Below, piece after piece: positions 28,106 to 37,139 of a stretch of DNA of 43,331 nt. Both the position numbers and the translations under genes were made by a program. Each line of letters starts with the position of its first letter. Within the stretch, counting starts at the first letter, position 1. The DNA is taken from assembly GCA_000504425.1 (NCBI GenBank), contig KI632513.1, forward strand, positions 3,447,192 to 3,490,522, written 5' to 3'. The notes under the pieces were generated by a model, which was not told the DNA's origin, ran no database searches, and saw only the letters and a program-made list of their open reading frames with translations. This stretch comes from Rhodopseudomonas palustris JSC-3b (lineage in GTDB: Bacteria > Pseudomonadota > Alphaproteobacteria > Rhizobiales > Xanthobacteraceae).

Positions 28106-28932
28106 CGTCGCTCCGTTGCAGCGGGCGGCGCGGCGCAGCGTGCCGGTTGTTCGATCAGCGCCGAAGAGGAGGCCGGCTGCGCGCGCTGCAGCCAATGGCG
28201 CAGCGAGCCCAAGCTGATCTTATCGACCACCAGCACCAGACACGCCACCAGCGCGATCCAGGCCATCGCTTCGGCGAGGTCGAGATGGGCGCGCGCCTCG
28301 GCGAACCGGCCGCCGATCCCGGAGCCATCGCCCAGCACTTCGGCGGTCAGCGCCACTTTCCAGGAAATCGCGATCGCGGTGGTCAGCGCTGGCGCCAGCA
28401 CGGTCGCAAGGCTTGGCAGCATGATCCGCGTCATGCGACTGCGCCATGGCAGGCGAAACACTGTGGCCATTTCGGCCAGCAGCGGATCACGCGCGCGGAC
28501 GCCTTGCAGTGTTGCCGCAAAGATCACCGGCAGGGTGGTGATCGCCACCGTAATCAGCGCGCCCAAGCCGCCGACGCCAAACCACAGGAACGACAGCACC
28601 ACCCAGACGATCGGCGGAATCGCCAGAATGATCGAGGCGATCGGCGCCAGCGCCGCGCCGAGCGGCACGATCAGCCCGCCAGCGAGGCCGAGCGCGAAGC
28701 CGGCGCTGATGCCGAGCAGCACGCCGCCGACCGCGTGCAGCAGCGTTGAGCTTAGTGCGTTGATCAGGGCGCCCGACGCCGCGATCCGCTGCAGCGCCGC
28801 CGCGGTGTCAGCAAGGCTCGGCATCACTAGCGCGCCATAGGCGTGATGCACCAGCGCCCACACCATCAGCAGCGCCGCGATGCCAAGCGTGGGCCAGATC
28901 AGCGCCAAAGCTCGGCTGCGCCAGCCCGTCAT
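28099..28932 (-). CDS. SsuC/NrtB-type ABC permease
   Basis: A ~277-residue BPD-type permease with about six membrane segments. The coupling (EAA-like) region is in the cytoplasmic loop MATVFRLPWRSRMTRIMLPSL, followed by TAIAISWKVALTAEVLG, both standard for the SsuC/TauC/ThiX branch. The C-terminal 30 residues (after LRHWLQRAQ) are a hydrophilic tail rich in Ala, Pro and Cys. ATG 28932 overlaps the binding-protein stop (TGATG); a GTG at 28935 would give a four-base GTGA overlap and is equally possible. It forms the channel for the substrate carried by the Tat-exported binding protein encoded just upstream. Confidence 0.9.
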   Translation of the reverse strand: MTGWRSRALALIWPTLGIAALLMVWALVHHAYGALVMPSLADTAAALQRIAASGALINALSSTLLHAVGGVLLGISAGFALGLAGGLIVPLGAALAPIASIILAIPPIVWVVLSFLWFGVGGLGALITVAITTLPVIFAATLQGVRARDPLLAEMATVFRLPWRSRMTRIMLPSLATVLAPALTTAIAISWKVALTAEVLGDGSGIGGRFAEARAHLDLAEAMAWIALVACLVLVVDKISLGSLRHWLQRAQPASSSALIEQPARCAAPPAATERRC

Positions 28933-29924
28933 CACAGCTCGAGATAGAAATCGTCGGACGGCAGCTTGCCGCCGAGCGCGTTCGGATCAAGGTCGAGCAG
29001 GGTCTGGTAGAAATCCTGCAGCTCGGCCTGCGCCGCCTTGGCCGATACCAGATCGATATGCAGGAACGGGAATGCCTTCTCGAATACCGGCGCGCGCATT
29101 TCCATGCGGCTTTCCGCGAGCTTGGCGGCGGCCGCGGGATTGCTGATCACCTGCTGCTTGGCGGCCGGCAAACCGGCACGCAGCGCCGCGATCAGTTCGG
29201 GGGCTTCGTCGAGCAGGCTGGCATGCAGCGCGATGCCGGCCATCGGAATGCGCGCTTTGCCCTTGTGCCGTCCCCAGATCGTGGTGAGTTCAAAAGCGCG
29301 GCGCAGCGTGCGGCCTTCCTTGGCGGCCATCGTCATCGCCGCGGTGGCGGGCGGTTCAGAGAGCACTGCGGTGGTGGCGCGGCCGGCCGCCAGCAGATGC
29401 GCGGCCTCGACCGAGGTCTGCACATAGCTGAGCTGAATATCCTTGTCCGGATCGAGCCCTTCCATCTTGGCGATCGCGCGGAAGGTGAGATCGGGCATGT
29501 CGTGGCGGAAGAAGCCGAGCACCGGCTTGCCGGCGAGATCGCGGAAATCCTGAATGCTGTCGTCGCTGGTGATGATCGACAGATGGCCCATGCCGAGCAG
29601 GCACAGCATGCGCAGCGGCAGGCCGCGATTGGCGAGATTGGCCGGCACATGGCTCGGCGTCGAAAACAACTTGGTCTTGCCTGATACGATGCCGGCGCGC
29701 AGTTCGTCGGTGGTGCGCCACAGCCGGAAGCTGGCGCCGGGCGCCGCTGCGGCGAGTGCGCCGGATTCCAAAAGCTGCGCCAGCACCACGGTCGAGCCAT
29801 TCGGCGCGCCTAGAATTTCCAGGCCGGGTTGCGGCGCCGCCGCCGCAAAGGCTGGCAGCAGCGGTGACAGGCCGAGGGCACCCAGCCTGGCGAGCGCGGT
29901 GCGGCGAGACAGCGTGTGGTTCAT
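28932..29924 (-). CDS. Tat-exported ABC substrate-binding protein (SsuA/NrtA/ThiY class)
   Basis: A 330-residue periplasmic binding protein with a twin-arginine-type signal (SRRTALARLGALGL..AFAAAA). Matching its class are LEILGAPNGSTVVLAQLLESG, KLFSTPSHVPANLANRG, IITSDDSIQDFRDLAGKPV and LSEPPATAAMTMA, a two-lobed fold resembling SsuA, TauA and ThiY. Export through Tat is less common for this class than Sec. GGA ten bases upstream supports ATG 29924; the long open frame to 30152 is not needed. It starts the SBP-permease-ATPase series, and an intergenic repeat lies in the upstream region. Confidence 0.88.
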   Translation of the reverse strand: MNHTLSRRTALARLGALGLSPLLPAFAAAAPQPGLEILGAPNGSTVVLAQLLESGALAAAAPGASFRLWRTTDELRAGIVSGKTKLFSTPSHVPANLANRGLPLRMLCLLGMGHLSIITSDDSIQDFRDLAGKPVLGFFRHDMPDLTFRAIAKMEGLDPDKDIQLSYVQTSVEAAHLLAAGRATTAVLSEPPATAAMTMAAKEGRTLRRAFELTTIWGRHKGKARIPMAGIALHASLLDEAPELIAALRAGLPAAKQQVISNPAAAAKLAESRMEMRAPVFEKAFPFLHIDLVSAKAAQAELQDFYQTLLDLDPNALGGKLPSDDFYLEL

Positions 29925-30245
29925 GATGAGTCCTGATCCATGATGGTCGTTACGACAGCGGGGCTTCCCGCGACGAAACGATCCGAGATTCCGTTTGGCA
30001 GAAAACCCGCATCCTTCATTGCGAGCGAAGCGAAGCACTCCAGCGCAATCGCGTGCGCTTACCGCTAGCAGGTGTTGCAAGCGTCGTGCCCAGCGGCGCG
30101 GCCTTAATGTCGCAGCCGCGGGCGGTATGATGACGGGGTGACTGTCTCCCATCGTAGCGATCTATTCAGTGAAACATAACGCTCGCCACGTGGCTGTCCA
30201 GCGGCGCCGATGTCGCGTCGTATCAGCTAATCGCGTATCGGCTGG
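29925..30245. repeat. Intergenic stretch with a GCGAGCGAAGCGAAGC repeat
   Basis: No gene is supported here. TCATTGCGAGCGAAGCGAAG starts at 30016 and continues CACTCCAGCGCAA to 30048. It is one copy of a repeat that recurs at 31222-31283, 31405-31463 and 31497-31530. The promoter of the importer operon should also be in this stretch but no convincing -35/-10 pair stands out. Confidence 0.7.
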
Positions 30246-31118
30246 TTACAGCGCGGGCGCGGGTTGCCCGAGAAAACGGCAGATCAATTCGATCGTGTGC
30301 TGCGGCTGATCGTGATGCAGCCAGTGGCCGGCGTTGGCGACCGTTTCCACGCGCACATTCTGGAAATGGCGCGTGACGCCGACCGCTTCGGGATCGCCGA
30401 GCGCGCTGTCGGCGCCGCGCAGCAGCAAGGTCGGGCAACTGATCTTTGTCCAGAACTCGATATAGTCCTGCGGCCACAGCCGATGCGGCGCCATCACGCG
30501 CTGACAGGGATCGAATTTCCAGCCATAGTGGCCGTCATCATTGAGCCTAGTGCCATGCTTGGCGAGATGGTCGGCCAGCTCGGGCGCCAGGCGTGGATTG
30601 CGCAGCCGCAGCTGCGCGGCGGCATCGGCAAGGGTCGCAAAGCGGCGCGGCGTGCGTTGTTCGAGCCGCTCGAGATCGCTCACCCATTTGCCAAGCCGCT
30701 CCGGCGCCGGCGTGCGCGTCGCGCTCGGCAGCACGGTGATGCCGTCGACGATCACCAGCTTTGCCACGCTCGCCGGAAACGCGCCGGCATAGACCGAGGC
30801 CACCATGCCGCCCATCGAATGGCCGATCAGCGTCAGCGGCGCGTCGCCGAGCTGCTGCGCCAGGCGGCGCAGATCGTAGACATATTCCGGCAGGCTGTAG
30901 CTGCCGCCTCTGGTCCAGTCGGAATCGCCATGGCCGCGCAGATCGGGCGCCAGCACGTGGTAATGCGGCTCTAGCGCGGCTGCGATCCGGTCCCAGCTAC
31001 GGCCATGGTCGCGGCCGCCATGCACCAGCAAGAGCGGCGGCGCGCTGTCATTGCCCCAGTCGGCATAATGCAGATTGAGGCCGTGCGATCGGTAGAAGCG
31101 GCTTTGTGTAACGGACAT
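30246..31118 (-). CDS. Alpha/beta-fold hydrolase
   Basis: A 290-residue alpha/beta hydrolase. It has the oxyanion motif LLVHGGRDHGRSW, VLAPDLRGHGDSDWTR, the nucleophile elbow GHSMGGM with S101, and the catalytic His at about 265 in VANAGHWLHHDQP. The acid is probably the Asp in LLLRGADSALGD. No signal peptide is seen, so it is cytoplasmic. Homologues include esterases, C-C bond hydrolases and haloalkane-type enzymes; nothing in the sequence fixes the substrate. It is on the same strand as the SsuABC-type operon downstream but 320 bases and a repeat separate them, so it may be independent. Confidence 0.88.
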   Translation of the reverse strand: MSVTQSRFYRSHGLNLHYADWGNDSAPPLLLVHGGRDHGRSWDRIAAALEPHYHVLAPDLRGHGDSDWTRGGSYSLPEYVYDLRRLAQQLGDAPLTLIGHSMGGMVASVYAGAFPASVAKLVIVDGITVLPSATRTPAPERLGKWVSDLERLEQRTPRRFATLADAAAQLRLRNPRLAPELADHLAKHGTRLNDDGHYGWKFDPCQRVMAPHRLWPQDYIEFWTKISCPTLLLRGADSALGDPEAVGVTRHFQNVRVETVANAGHWLHHDQPQHTIELICRFLGQPAPAL

Positions 31119-31221
31119 GGTGCGACACTGGCTGGCGGCGGTGGCCTGATGGCTGATGCTGACATGCCCGCGTCGCCGCCGCTACCGTCACGCGCGCCTC
31201 CTTTTGTCCGCTCAATGCCGC

Positions 31222-31283
31222 TGCCGCGAGTTGCCGTGTCTTTGGCTGGATTGCTTCGCTGCGCTCGCAATGACGGGGTGGGG
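31222..31283. repeat. Intergenic repeat, direct copy 1
   Basis: The sequence running from TGCCGCGAGTTGCCGTGTCT through GGCTGGATTGCTTCGCTGCG to TCGCAATGACGGGGTGGGG is nearly identical to 31405-31463, differing by one T and small end changes. Both are in the same orientation. Confidence 0.85.
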
Positions 31284-31404
31284 CGTTCGAGGTCAACGGA
31301 ATGGCTGCGGCGGTAAGGTGCGCTGCGGTTTGCCTCCCTGTAGCAGCGCGACCCGGTCTTTCCCGGTCCGCAGCGGTGGGGAAGGTCGCCGGGACAATGG
31401 TGTC

Positions 31405-31463
31405 GCTGCTGCGAGTTGCCGTGTCTTGGCTGGATTGCTTCGCTGCGCTCGCAATGACGGGGT
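31405..31463. repeat. Intergenic repeat, direct copy 2
   Basis: This is the second direct copy, about 55 bp shared with copy 1. The 120 bases between the copies hold another palindromic segment (GACCCGGTC..). The whole of 31119-31598 contains no gene I can support. Confidence 0.85.
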
Positions 31464-31496
31464 GAGTGTCGTCGGACCCGCGGCCATCTCCGCGCT

Positions 31497-31530
31497 CGTC
31501 ATTGCGAGCCGAAGGCGAAGCAATCCAGTG
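31497..31530. repeat. Intergenic repeat, inverted copy
   Basis: CGTCATTGCGAGCCGAAGGC followed by GAAGCAATCCAG is the reverse complement of the core of copies 1 and 2. With copy 2 it can form a large imperfect hairpin. Confidence 0.8.
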
Positions 31531-31595
31531 CCTCAGGGGAAGTGCCTGCCTTGTTCCGTCGTAACCCCTCTTGGTCCCGGCAAGGTTTCATAAAC

Positions 31596-31613
31596 TATAC
31601 TAAACCGTTTAGT
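31596..31613 (+). promoter_or_regulatory. TetR operator overlapping a -10 box
   Basis: ACTAAAC and GTTTAGT (31599-31613) are perfect inverted repeats around one base, 64 bp before the TetR ATG. The first arm overlaps TATACT (31596-31601), a good -10; TTGGTC at 31571 could be the -35 with a long 19-base spacer. A repressor bound here would block RNA polymerase, which fits self-repression by the TetR protein and control of the following efflux genes. Confidence 0.7.
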
Positions 31614-31676
31614 TTTATTGCGCTGGCGCCAGCAACGGGCTACAAGCAGCGATCGACGATCGCAGCGGAGCACAAG

Positions 31677-32321
31677 ATGGCCCGGCCCAATAAATGCGAT
31701 GCCACTGAATTGTCAGGCGAAAACCGGAAATACCGGCAGATTCTGGAGGCGGCGCGCACCCTGTTCGTCGAACTCGGCTTCGATGCCACCAGCATGGATG
31801 TCATCGCCCGGCAGGCCGGCGTCTCCAAGGCGACGCTCTATGTGCACTTCGCCAGCAAGGACGATCTGCTGGTGACGCTGGTCGATGAGGAATGCCGGCG
31901 GCTCGGCCCGCAGGCGCTGTGGCAGCCGCAAGACGGCCCGCTCGATCTCGAACAGGCGCTGTCGGCCATTGCGGAGAGCTACACCGCGTTCTTCCTCGAT
32001 GATCGCGGCCTTGGCATGCATCGGTTGATCATGACCACCGCGCCGCGCTTTCCCAAACTCGCCGAAGTGTTTTTGGCCGCTGGCCCGCGGCGCTGCGAAC
32101 AGGAAGTCGAGGGCTTTCTGAAGCTTGCCGTCGAGCGCGGCGCATTAGTGATCCCGAATATTGCGCTCGCCGCTACCCAGTTTCTCAGCCTGGTGCAGGG
32201 CCGCATGCATCTGCGCTGGGAATTGTCGCTGAACCCGCCGACTCGCGCGGAATATCAGGCGCTGATCGAGGGCGGCATCCGGGTGTTTCTGGCCGCGTAC
32301 CGGCCCACCCCGCCCGCCTGA
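31677..32321 (+). CDS. TetR/AcrR-family repressor of efflux operon
   Basis: A 214-residue TetR-type regulator. The N-terminal HTH is ILEAARTLFVELGFDATSMD..IARQAGVSKATLYVHFASKDDLL, ending in the standard YxHF..K motif. The C-terminal ligand domain resembles the AcrR/TetR_C group (DRGLGMHRLIMTTAPRFPKLAEVFL). GGAG eight bases before ATG 31677 fixes the start, although the frame is open from 31542. It lies directly before the RND efflux genes in the same direction and has a palindrome over its own promoter, so it probably represses itself and the pump until a drug-like ligand binds. Confidence 0.9.
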   Translation: MARPNKCDATELSGENRKYRQILEAARTLFVELGFDATSMDVIARQAGVSKATLYVHFASKDDLLVTLVDEECRRLGPQALWQPQDGPLDLEQALSAIAESYTAFFLDDRGLGMHRLIMTTAPRFPKLAEVFLAAGPRRCEQEVEGFLKLAVERGALVIPNIALAATQFLSLVQGRMHLRWELSLNPPTRAEYQALIEGGIRVFLAAYRPTPPA

Positions 32322-32376
32322 CAGCGCCGCGACCTGCCTGCACGCCTCGTGTCTCACCTTGTTCGGAATGTCGTTG

Positions 32377-33522
32377 ATGTCCCGCTTTCTGTGCCGCTCA
32401 TTCGTCCTTCTTTCCGCCCTGCTGATTGCATCACCCGTGCTGGCGCAAATGCCGGGCGGCGGCCCGCCCGCGGTCGGCACCATGATGGCCTCGCGCCAGA
32501 CCATCACCGAAACCTCGGAGATCAACGGCCGCATTCAGGCGATCGGACGGGTCGAGCTGACCGCGCGCGTCACCGCCTATCTGCACGAGCAGCTGTTCGT
32601 CGAAGGCGCCGAAGTGAAGAAAGGCCAGTTGCTGTTCCGCCTCGAGCAGGGGCCGTTCCAGGCCGATGTTGAAGCCAAGCGCGCCGCGGTGGCGCAGAGC
32701 GAAGCGCAGCTTGATTATGCCAATCTGGCGCTGAACCGCGCCGAACAATTGCTGAAAACCGCGGCCGGCAGCCAGAGCACCGCCGACAATGCGCGCGCCG
32801 CGCAGAAGACCGCCGCCGCGCAAGTGCGCGCCGCGCAGGCGCAATTGCGGCAGGCCGAAATCAATCTCGACTACACCGAGATCAAATCGCCGATCGATGG
32901 CCGCATCGGCCGGGTCAACATCACGCTCGGCAATGTGGTCGGCCCGGCGTCGGGGCCGCTCGCCTCGGTGGTGAGCCAGGACCCGATCTATGTCACCTTC
33001 CCGATTCCGCTAAAACGGCTGCTGCTGCTGCGCGAACAATTCGCCGATCAGGGCAGCCTGGAAGGCTTGCGCGTGCAGCTCAAACTGCCGAACGGCCGGC
33101 TCTATCAGGAAACCGGGCGGCTGCAATTCGTTGATATCAGCGTGGCGCGCGACACCGACACCATCATGCTGCGCGCCGTGATCCCTAATCCGCTGCTGCC
33201 GAGCGGCGATCGCGAGCTGACCCATGATCAATTGGTGCGCGTGGTGCTGGAAAGCGCCAAGCCGCGCGACATCCTGGCGATCCCGCGCGCTGCGGTGCTG
33301 ACCGATCAGCAGGGCGATTACGTCTATGTGGTCGATGACAAGGACATCGTGCGCCAGCGCCGCGTCAAGCTCGGCCAATCGACGCCGGAAACGGCTTCGA
33401 TCATCGATGGGCTGAAAGAGGGCGAGCACATCGTTGTCGAAGGGCTGCATCGGGTGCGCCCGAACGCACCGGTGGCGCCATCGCCGCTGCCGCCGCGCCC
33501 GACCGCTGCCAGCGTGAGGTAA
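32377..33522 (+). CDS. RND efflux periplasmic adaptor (MFP)
   Basis: The membrane-fusion partner of a tripartite pump, about 381 residues. A signal peptide (SRFLCRSFVLLSALLIASPVLAQ) is followed by the lipoyl/beta-barrel start (VELTARVTAYLHEQLFVEGAEVKKGQLLFRLE) and a coiled-coil hairpin of about 60 residues rich in Ala and Gln. The second lipoyl half follows with INLDYTEIKSPIDGRIGR, then the beta-barrel and proximal domain. No lipobox Cys is seen at the signal end. ATG 32377 has GGA upstream; ATG 32368 is equally usable and a TTG at 32359 less so. Three bases separate it from the pump gene. Confidence 0.92.
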   Translation: MSRFLCRSFVLLSALLIASPVLAQMPGGGPPAVGTMMASRQTITETSEINGRIQAIGRVELTARVTAYLHEQLFVEGAEVKKGQLLFRLEQGPFQADVEAKRAAVAQSEAQLDYANLALNRAEQLLKTAAGSQSTADNARAAQKTAAAQVRAAQAQLRQAEINLDYTEIKSPIDGRIGRVNITLGNVVGPASGPLASVVSQDPIYVTFPIPLKRLLLLREQFADQGSLEGLRVQLKLPNGRLYQETGRLQFVDISVARDTDTIMLRAVIPNPLLPSGDRELTHDQLVRVVLESAKPRDILAIPRAAVLTDQQGDYVYVVDDKDIVRQRRVKLGQSTPETASIIDGLKEGEHIVVEGLHRVRPNAPVAPSPLPPRPTAASVR

Positions 33523-33525
33523 GCC

Positions 33526-36500
33526 ATGATTGCCGATACCTTCATCGACCGGCCGCGGCTCGCCGCGGTCATCGCGCTGATCACCACGCTGGTCGGCGCG
33601 CTGGCGCTGTATCGCATTCCGGTGTCGCAATTGCCGGACATCGTGCCGCCGCAGGTGCGCGTCTCCACGGTGTTTCCCGGCGCATCGGCCGAAGTGCTGG
33701 AAGCCACCGTGGCGCAGCCGATCGAAGCCAAGGTCGTTGGCGTCGACAAGATGCTCTACATGAAGAGTTCGAGCGGCAATGACGGCTCCTACACGCTCGA
33801 CGTGTCGTTCGCGCTCGGCACCAATCCCGACATCAACACGGTGAACGTCAACAATCGGGTGCAGAACGCGCTGTCGCAGCTGCCGCCGGAAGTCCGCCTG
33901 CAAGGCGTCAACGTCCAAAAACGGTCGTCGTCGATCCTGCAGGTCATCAACATGTTCAGCGAGGGCGAGAAATACGACCAGCTGTTCCTGACCAATTACG
34001 GCCTGATCAACGTTTTGGACGAACTGGCGCGCGTGCCCGGCGTCGGCGAAGCGATGCTGTTTGGCCGCAACAACTACTCGATGCGGATCTGGTTCGACAT
34101 CGAGAAGATTTCGAGCCTGGGCCTGGTGCCATCCGACATCGCCGCCGCGATCGGCGCGCAGAATGTGCAGGCGCCGGTCGGCCGCATCGGCGCGCGCCCG
34201 GTGCCGAAAGATCAGCAGTTCCAGCTCAATCTGCAAACCCAGGGCCGGCTGACCAAGCCCGAGGAATTCGCCGCGATCGTGCTGCGCGCCAATCCGGACG
34301 GATCGGTGCTGCGGGTTGGCGACGTCGCGCGCGTCGAACTCGGCCCCCAGAATGCCGATACTTATGCACGCTTCAACGGCAATCCGACCATCGGCATCGG
34401 CGTGTTCCTGGCGCCGGGCGCCAACGCCCTGAACACCGCTGCCGCGGTCAAGGCCAAGCTCGATCAGTTGCGGCCGCGCTTCCCGGAATCGGTGGTGGCG
34501 CGCATCGCCTATGATTCCACGGTGTTCGTTGATGACACCGTCAAGGCGGTGATCTCGACGCTGCTGGAAGCGTTCGTGCTGGTCACGGCGGTGGTGTTCA
34601 TCTTCCTCGGCAGCCTGCGCGCCACGCTGATTCCGCTGATCGCGGTGCCGGTCAGTCTAATCGGCACCTTTGCGGTGCTGGTGGCCCTCGGCGCCTCGGT
34701 CAATACCGTGTCGTTGCTGGCCCTGGTGCTGGCGATCGGCATCGTGGTCGATGACGCGATCGTGGTGGTGGAGAACGTCGAGCGCGTGATGGAGGAGGAG
34801 CCGGAGCTGACGCCGGCAGAGGCCAGTAAGAAGGCGATGGCGCAGGTCACCGCGCCAATCATCGCCATCACCTTGGTGCTGCTGTCGGTGTTCGTGCCGA
34901 TCGGATTTCTGCCGGGCATCATGGGCGAATTGTTCCGGCAATTCGCGGTCACGATCAGCGCCGCGATGCTGATTTCGGCGATCAACGCGCTGACGCTGTC
35001 GCCGGCGCTGTGCGCGCTGTTCCTGCGTCACAGCGGGCCGCGGCGCGGCATCATGCAATGGTTCGGCCGCCGTATCGATGGCGCGCGCGACGGCTATACC
35101 AGCGTGGTGCGGATCGCGCTGCGCCGGCCGGCGCTGTCGCTGCTGGCGGTGCTGGTCTGCGGCCTGGGCGCGCTCGGGCTGTCGTGGAAAACGCCGACCG
35201 GATTTTTGCCGGAGGAAGACCAGGGCGCGTTCTTCGTCAACGTGCAATTGCCGGACGGCGCGTCGGTGGCGCGCACCGAAAAGACCGTGATCGAAGTCGA
35301 GAACATCGTCCGGGCGATTCCGGAAGTGCGCGATGTGGTGTCGATCGTCGGGCTGTCGCTGCTCGACAATTACTCGGCTTCCAACAACGCGTTCATGATC
35401 GTGCAGCTAAAACCGTTTGCCGATCGCAAGGCCGCCAGCCAATCGGCGCAGGTGCTGATCGCCAAGACATTTGGCGCGGTGCAGCAGGTCAATTCGGCGA
35501 TGGTGCTGGCGTTCAACGTGCCGCCGGTGGTCGGCCTGTCGACCGCGGGCGGCTTTGAGTATCAGCTGGAATCGATCGAAGGCGCTGAACCGGCGTCGAT
35601 GGGCGCGGTCACCAACGGCCTGCTCGCCGCCGCAAACCAGGACCCGAAGCTGACGCGGGTGTTCAGTACCTACCGCGCCAGCGCGCCCTCGGTGTTCCTC
35701 GACATCGACCGCGAGAAGGCGCAGTCGCTCGGCGTCACCATCAACGACGTGTTCTCGGCGCTGCAGATTTCGCTCGGCGGGTTCTACATCAACAACTTCA
35801 ACATGTTTGGCCGCACCTGGCAGGTCAATCTGCAAGGCGATGCCAGCGGCCGCCGCGATCTGCCGGCGCTATGGGACATTTATGTGCGCAGTGCCAAGGG
35901 CGAGATGGTGCCGCTGCAATCGATCGCCTCGGTGCGCACCGTCACGGGTCCTGCGGTGATCACCCGCTACAACAATTATCGCGCGGTTTCGATCAACGGC
36001 TCGCCGGCGCCCGGCGTGTCGTCCGGCACCGCGATGGCGGCGATGGCCGAGGTGTCGCAAAAGACGCTGCCGCCCGGCTATTCGTTCGAATGGACCGGCA
36101 CCGCCTATCAGGAGCACCAGGCGGTCGGCAAGACCGGCTACATCATCGCGCTGGCGGTGGTGTTCGCCTATCTGTTCCTGGTCGCGCTCTATGAAAGCTG
36201 GATCATCCCGATCCCGGTGCTGCTGTCGGTGGCGATCGCGGTGTTCGGTGCGTTCGCTGGCGTCTTGATCGCGGGCGTGACGCTCGATCTTTATGCGCAG
36301 ATTGGCCTCGTGGTGCTGATCGCGCTGGCCGCCAAGAACGGCATTTTGATCGTGGAGTTCGCCAAGGAAAAGCGTGCCGCCGGCTTGTCGATCACCGAAG
36401 CGGCCGAGCAGGGTGCGCGCTTGCGATTCCGCGCGGTGATGATGACCTCGATCGCCTTCATCCTTGGCCTCGTACCGCTGGTGTGGGCGCATGGCGCGGC

Positions 36501-36690
36501 GATGCTGGCGCGGCGCAATCTCAGCACGCCGGTGTTTTCCGGCATGCTGGCGGCCAGCCTGATCGGCATCATCTTCATCCCGATGCTCTATGTCGTGTTC
36601 CAGAAGATGAGCGAAAAGAGCAGCGAGCTGCGCTGGCTGCCGTCGATCAAGAACCTGCGCGAGCGGTTCGCGGGCAAGGTGAAGCAGTAG
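33526..36690 (+). CDS. HAE1-type RND multidrug efflux transporter
   Basis: The 1054-residue inner-membrane pump has the twofold RND arrangement, a membrane helix at the start, two large periplasmic loops and two membrane bundles. Proton-relay residues are visible: the paired Asp in [14 protein letters not shown] (about 408) and the Lys in [14 protein letters not shown] (about 937). [18 protein letters not shown] in the first porter domain is typical of the MexB/AcrB branch. It exports drugs or toxic lipophiles with the adaptor. No TolC-type outer-membrane gene follows; an intergenic repeat region does, so the channel must come from another locus. Regulation is likely by the adjacent TetR protein. 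Confidence 0.95.
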   Translation: MIADTFIDRPRLAAVIALITTLVGALALYRIPVSQLPDIVPPQVRVSTVFPGASAEVLEATVAQPIEAKVVGVDKMLYMKSSSGNDGSYTLDVSFALGTNPDINTVNVNNRVQNALSQLPPEVRLQGVNVQKRSSSILQVINMFSEGEKYDQLFLTNYGLINVLDELARVPGVGEAMLFGRNNYSMRIWFDIEKISSLGLVPSDIAAAIGAQNVQAPVGRIGARPVPKDQQFQLNLQTQGRLTKPEEFAAIVLRANPDGSVLRVGDVARVELGPQNADTYARFNGNPTIGIGVFLAPGANALNTAAAVKAKLDQLRPRFPESVVARIAYDSTVFVDDTVKAVISTLLEAFVLVTAVVFIFLGSLRATLIPLIAVPVSLIGTFAVLVALGASVNTVSLLALVLAIGIVVDDAIVVVENVERVMEEEPELTPAEASKKAMAQVTAPIIAITLVLLSVFVPIGFLPGIMGELFRQFAVTISAAMLISAINALTLSPALCALFLRHSGPRRGIMQWFGRRIDGARDGYTSVVRIALRRPALSLLAVLVCGLGALGLSWKTPTGFLPEEDQGAFFVNVQLPDGASVARTEKTVIEVENIVRAIPEVRDVVSIVGLSLLDNYSASNNAFMIVQLKPFADRKAASQSAQVLIAKTFGAVQQVNSAMVLAFNVPPVVGLSTAGGFEYQLESIEGAEPASMGAVTNGLLAAANQDPKLTRVFSTYRASAPSVFLDIDREKAQSLGVTINDVFSALQISLGGFYINNFNMFGRTWQVNLQGDASGRRDLPALWDIYVRSAKGEMVPLQSIASVRTVTGPAVITRYNNYRAVSINGSPAPGVSSGTAMAAMAEVSQKTLPPGYSFEWTGTAYQEHQAVGKTGYIIALAVVFAYLFLVALYESWIIPIPVLLSVAIAVFGAFAGVLIAGVTLDLYAQIGLVVLIALAAKNGILIVEFAKEKRAAGLSITEAAEQGARLRFRAVMMTSIAFILGLVPLVWAHGAAMLARRNLSTPVFSGMLAASLIGIIFIPMLYVVFQKMSEKSSELRWLPSIKNLRERFAGKVKQ

Positions 36691-36775
36691 GGGGGATGTA
36701 GAGCGCGATGCTCCTCCCGCACAAGCCGCCGCTTGAGGCGTGAATTGCGATTGCTACACGGTGCGCCGACTTCTT

Positions 36776-36980
36776 GTCCCTCCCCCTTGCGGGGAGGGTG
36801 GCCGGCCCGATGCTGATCGGGCCGGACGGGTGGGGGGAGGAGGAGGCGCGCAGTCTCGTTCGGCCTACCGTTTCCTGCCCGACTATCGAAATGAAGCGTC
36901 GAGTGTGACCGGCGAAACGCCCCCCCCCCCGGCGCTACGCGCCGACCCTCCCCGCCGCTACGCGGGGGGAGGGAGGGGTG
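36776..36980. repeat. CCTCCCC/GGGGAGG palindromic repeats with C11 tract
   Basis: The first unit (36776-36842) runs from CCCTCCCCCTTGCGGGGAGG to the matching GGGTGGGGGGAGG, with a perfect 10-bp stem CCGGCCCGAT/ATCGGGCCGG (36802-36811, 36816-36825) inside. A second, related part (36931-36980) has GGCGC..GCGCC and CCCTCCCCGC..GCGGGGGGAGGG. Between them is a run of eleven C (36920-36930). No gene is supported in 36691-37139. Confidence 0.8.
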
Positions 36981-37002
36981 CGAGTTTCTCCTCACTGCTT
37001 CA

Positions 37003-37077
37003 CGTCATCCCCGCGCTTGTCGCGGGGATCCACGTCTTCGCAGCGGTGCAGGTGCGAAGACGTCGATGGCCATGACG
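37003..37077. repeat. Composite palindromic intergenic repeat (copy B)
   Basis: This copy has the same plan as 23618-23708: CGTCAT, a CCCCGCG..CGCGGGG hairpin, CACGTCTTCGCA facing TGCGAAGACGT, then GCCATGACG. Confidence 0.8.
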
Positions 37078-37139
37078 CGCGGCGTAGTCGGTTCAATTGC
37101 CACTGGTGTTAGTTCTATTCGATCAGACCCGAGCCAGCC

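Noticed and set aside
36740-37075. 111-codon + strand frame after the RND gene
   Set aside because: It runs through repeat elements and the poly-C tract and encodes only low-complexity Pro/Arg/Gly sequence.
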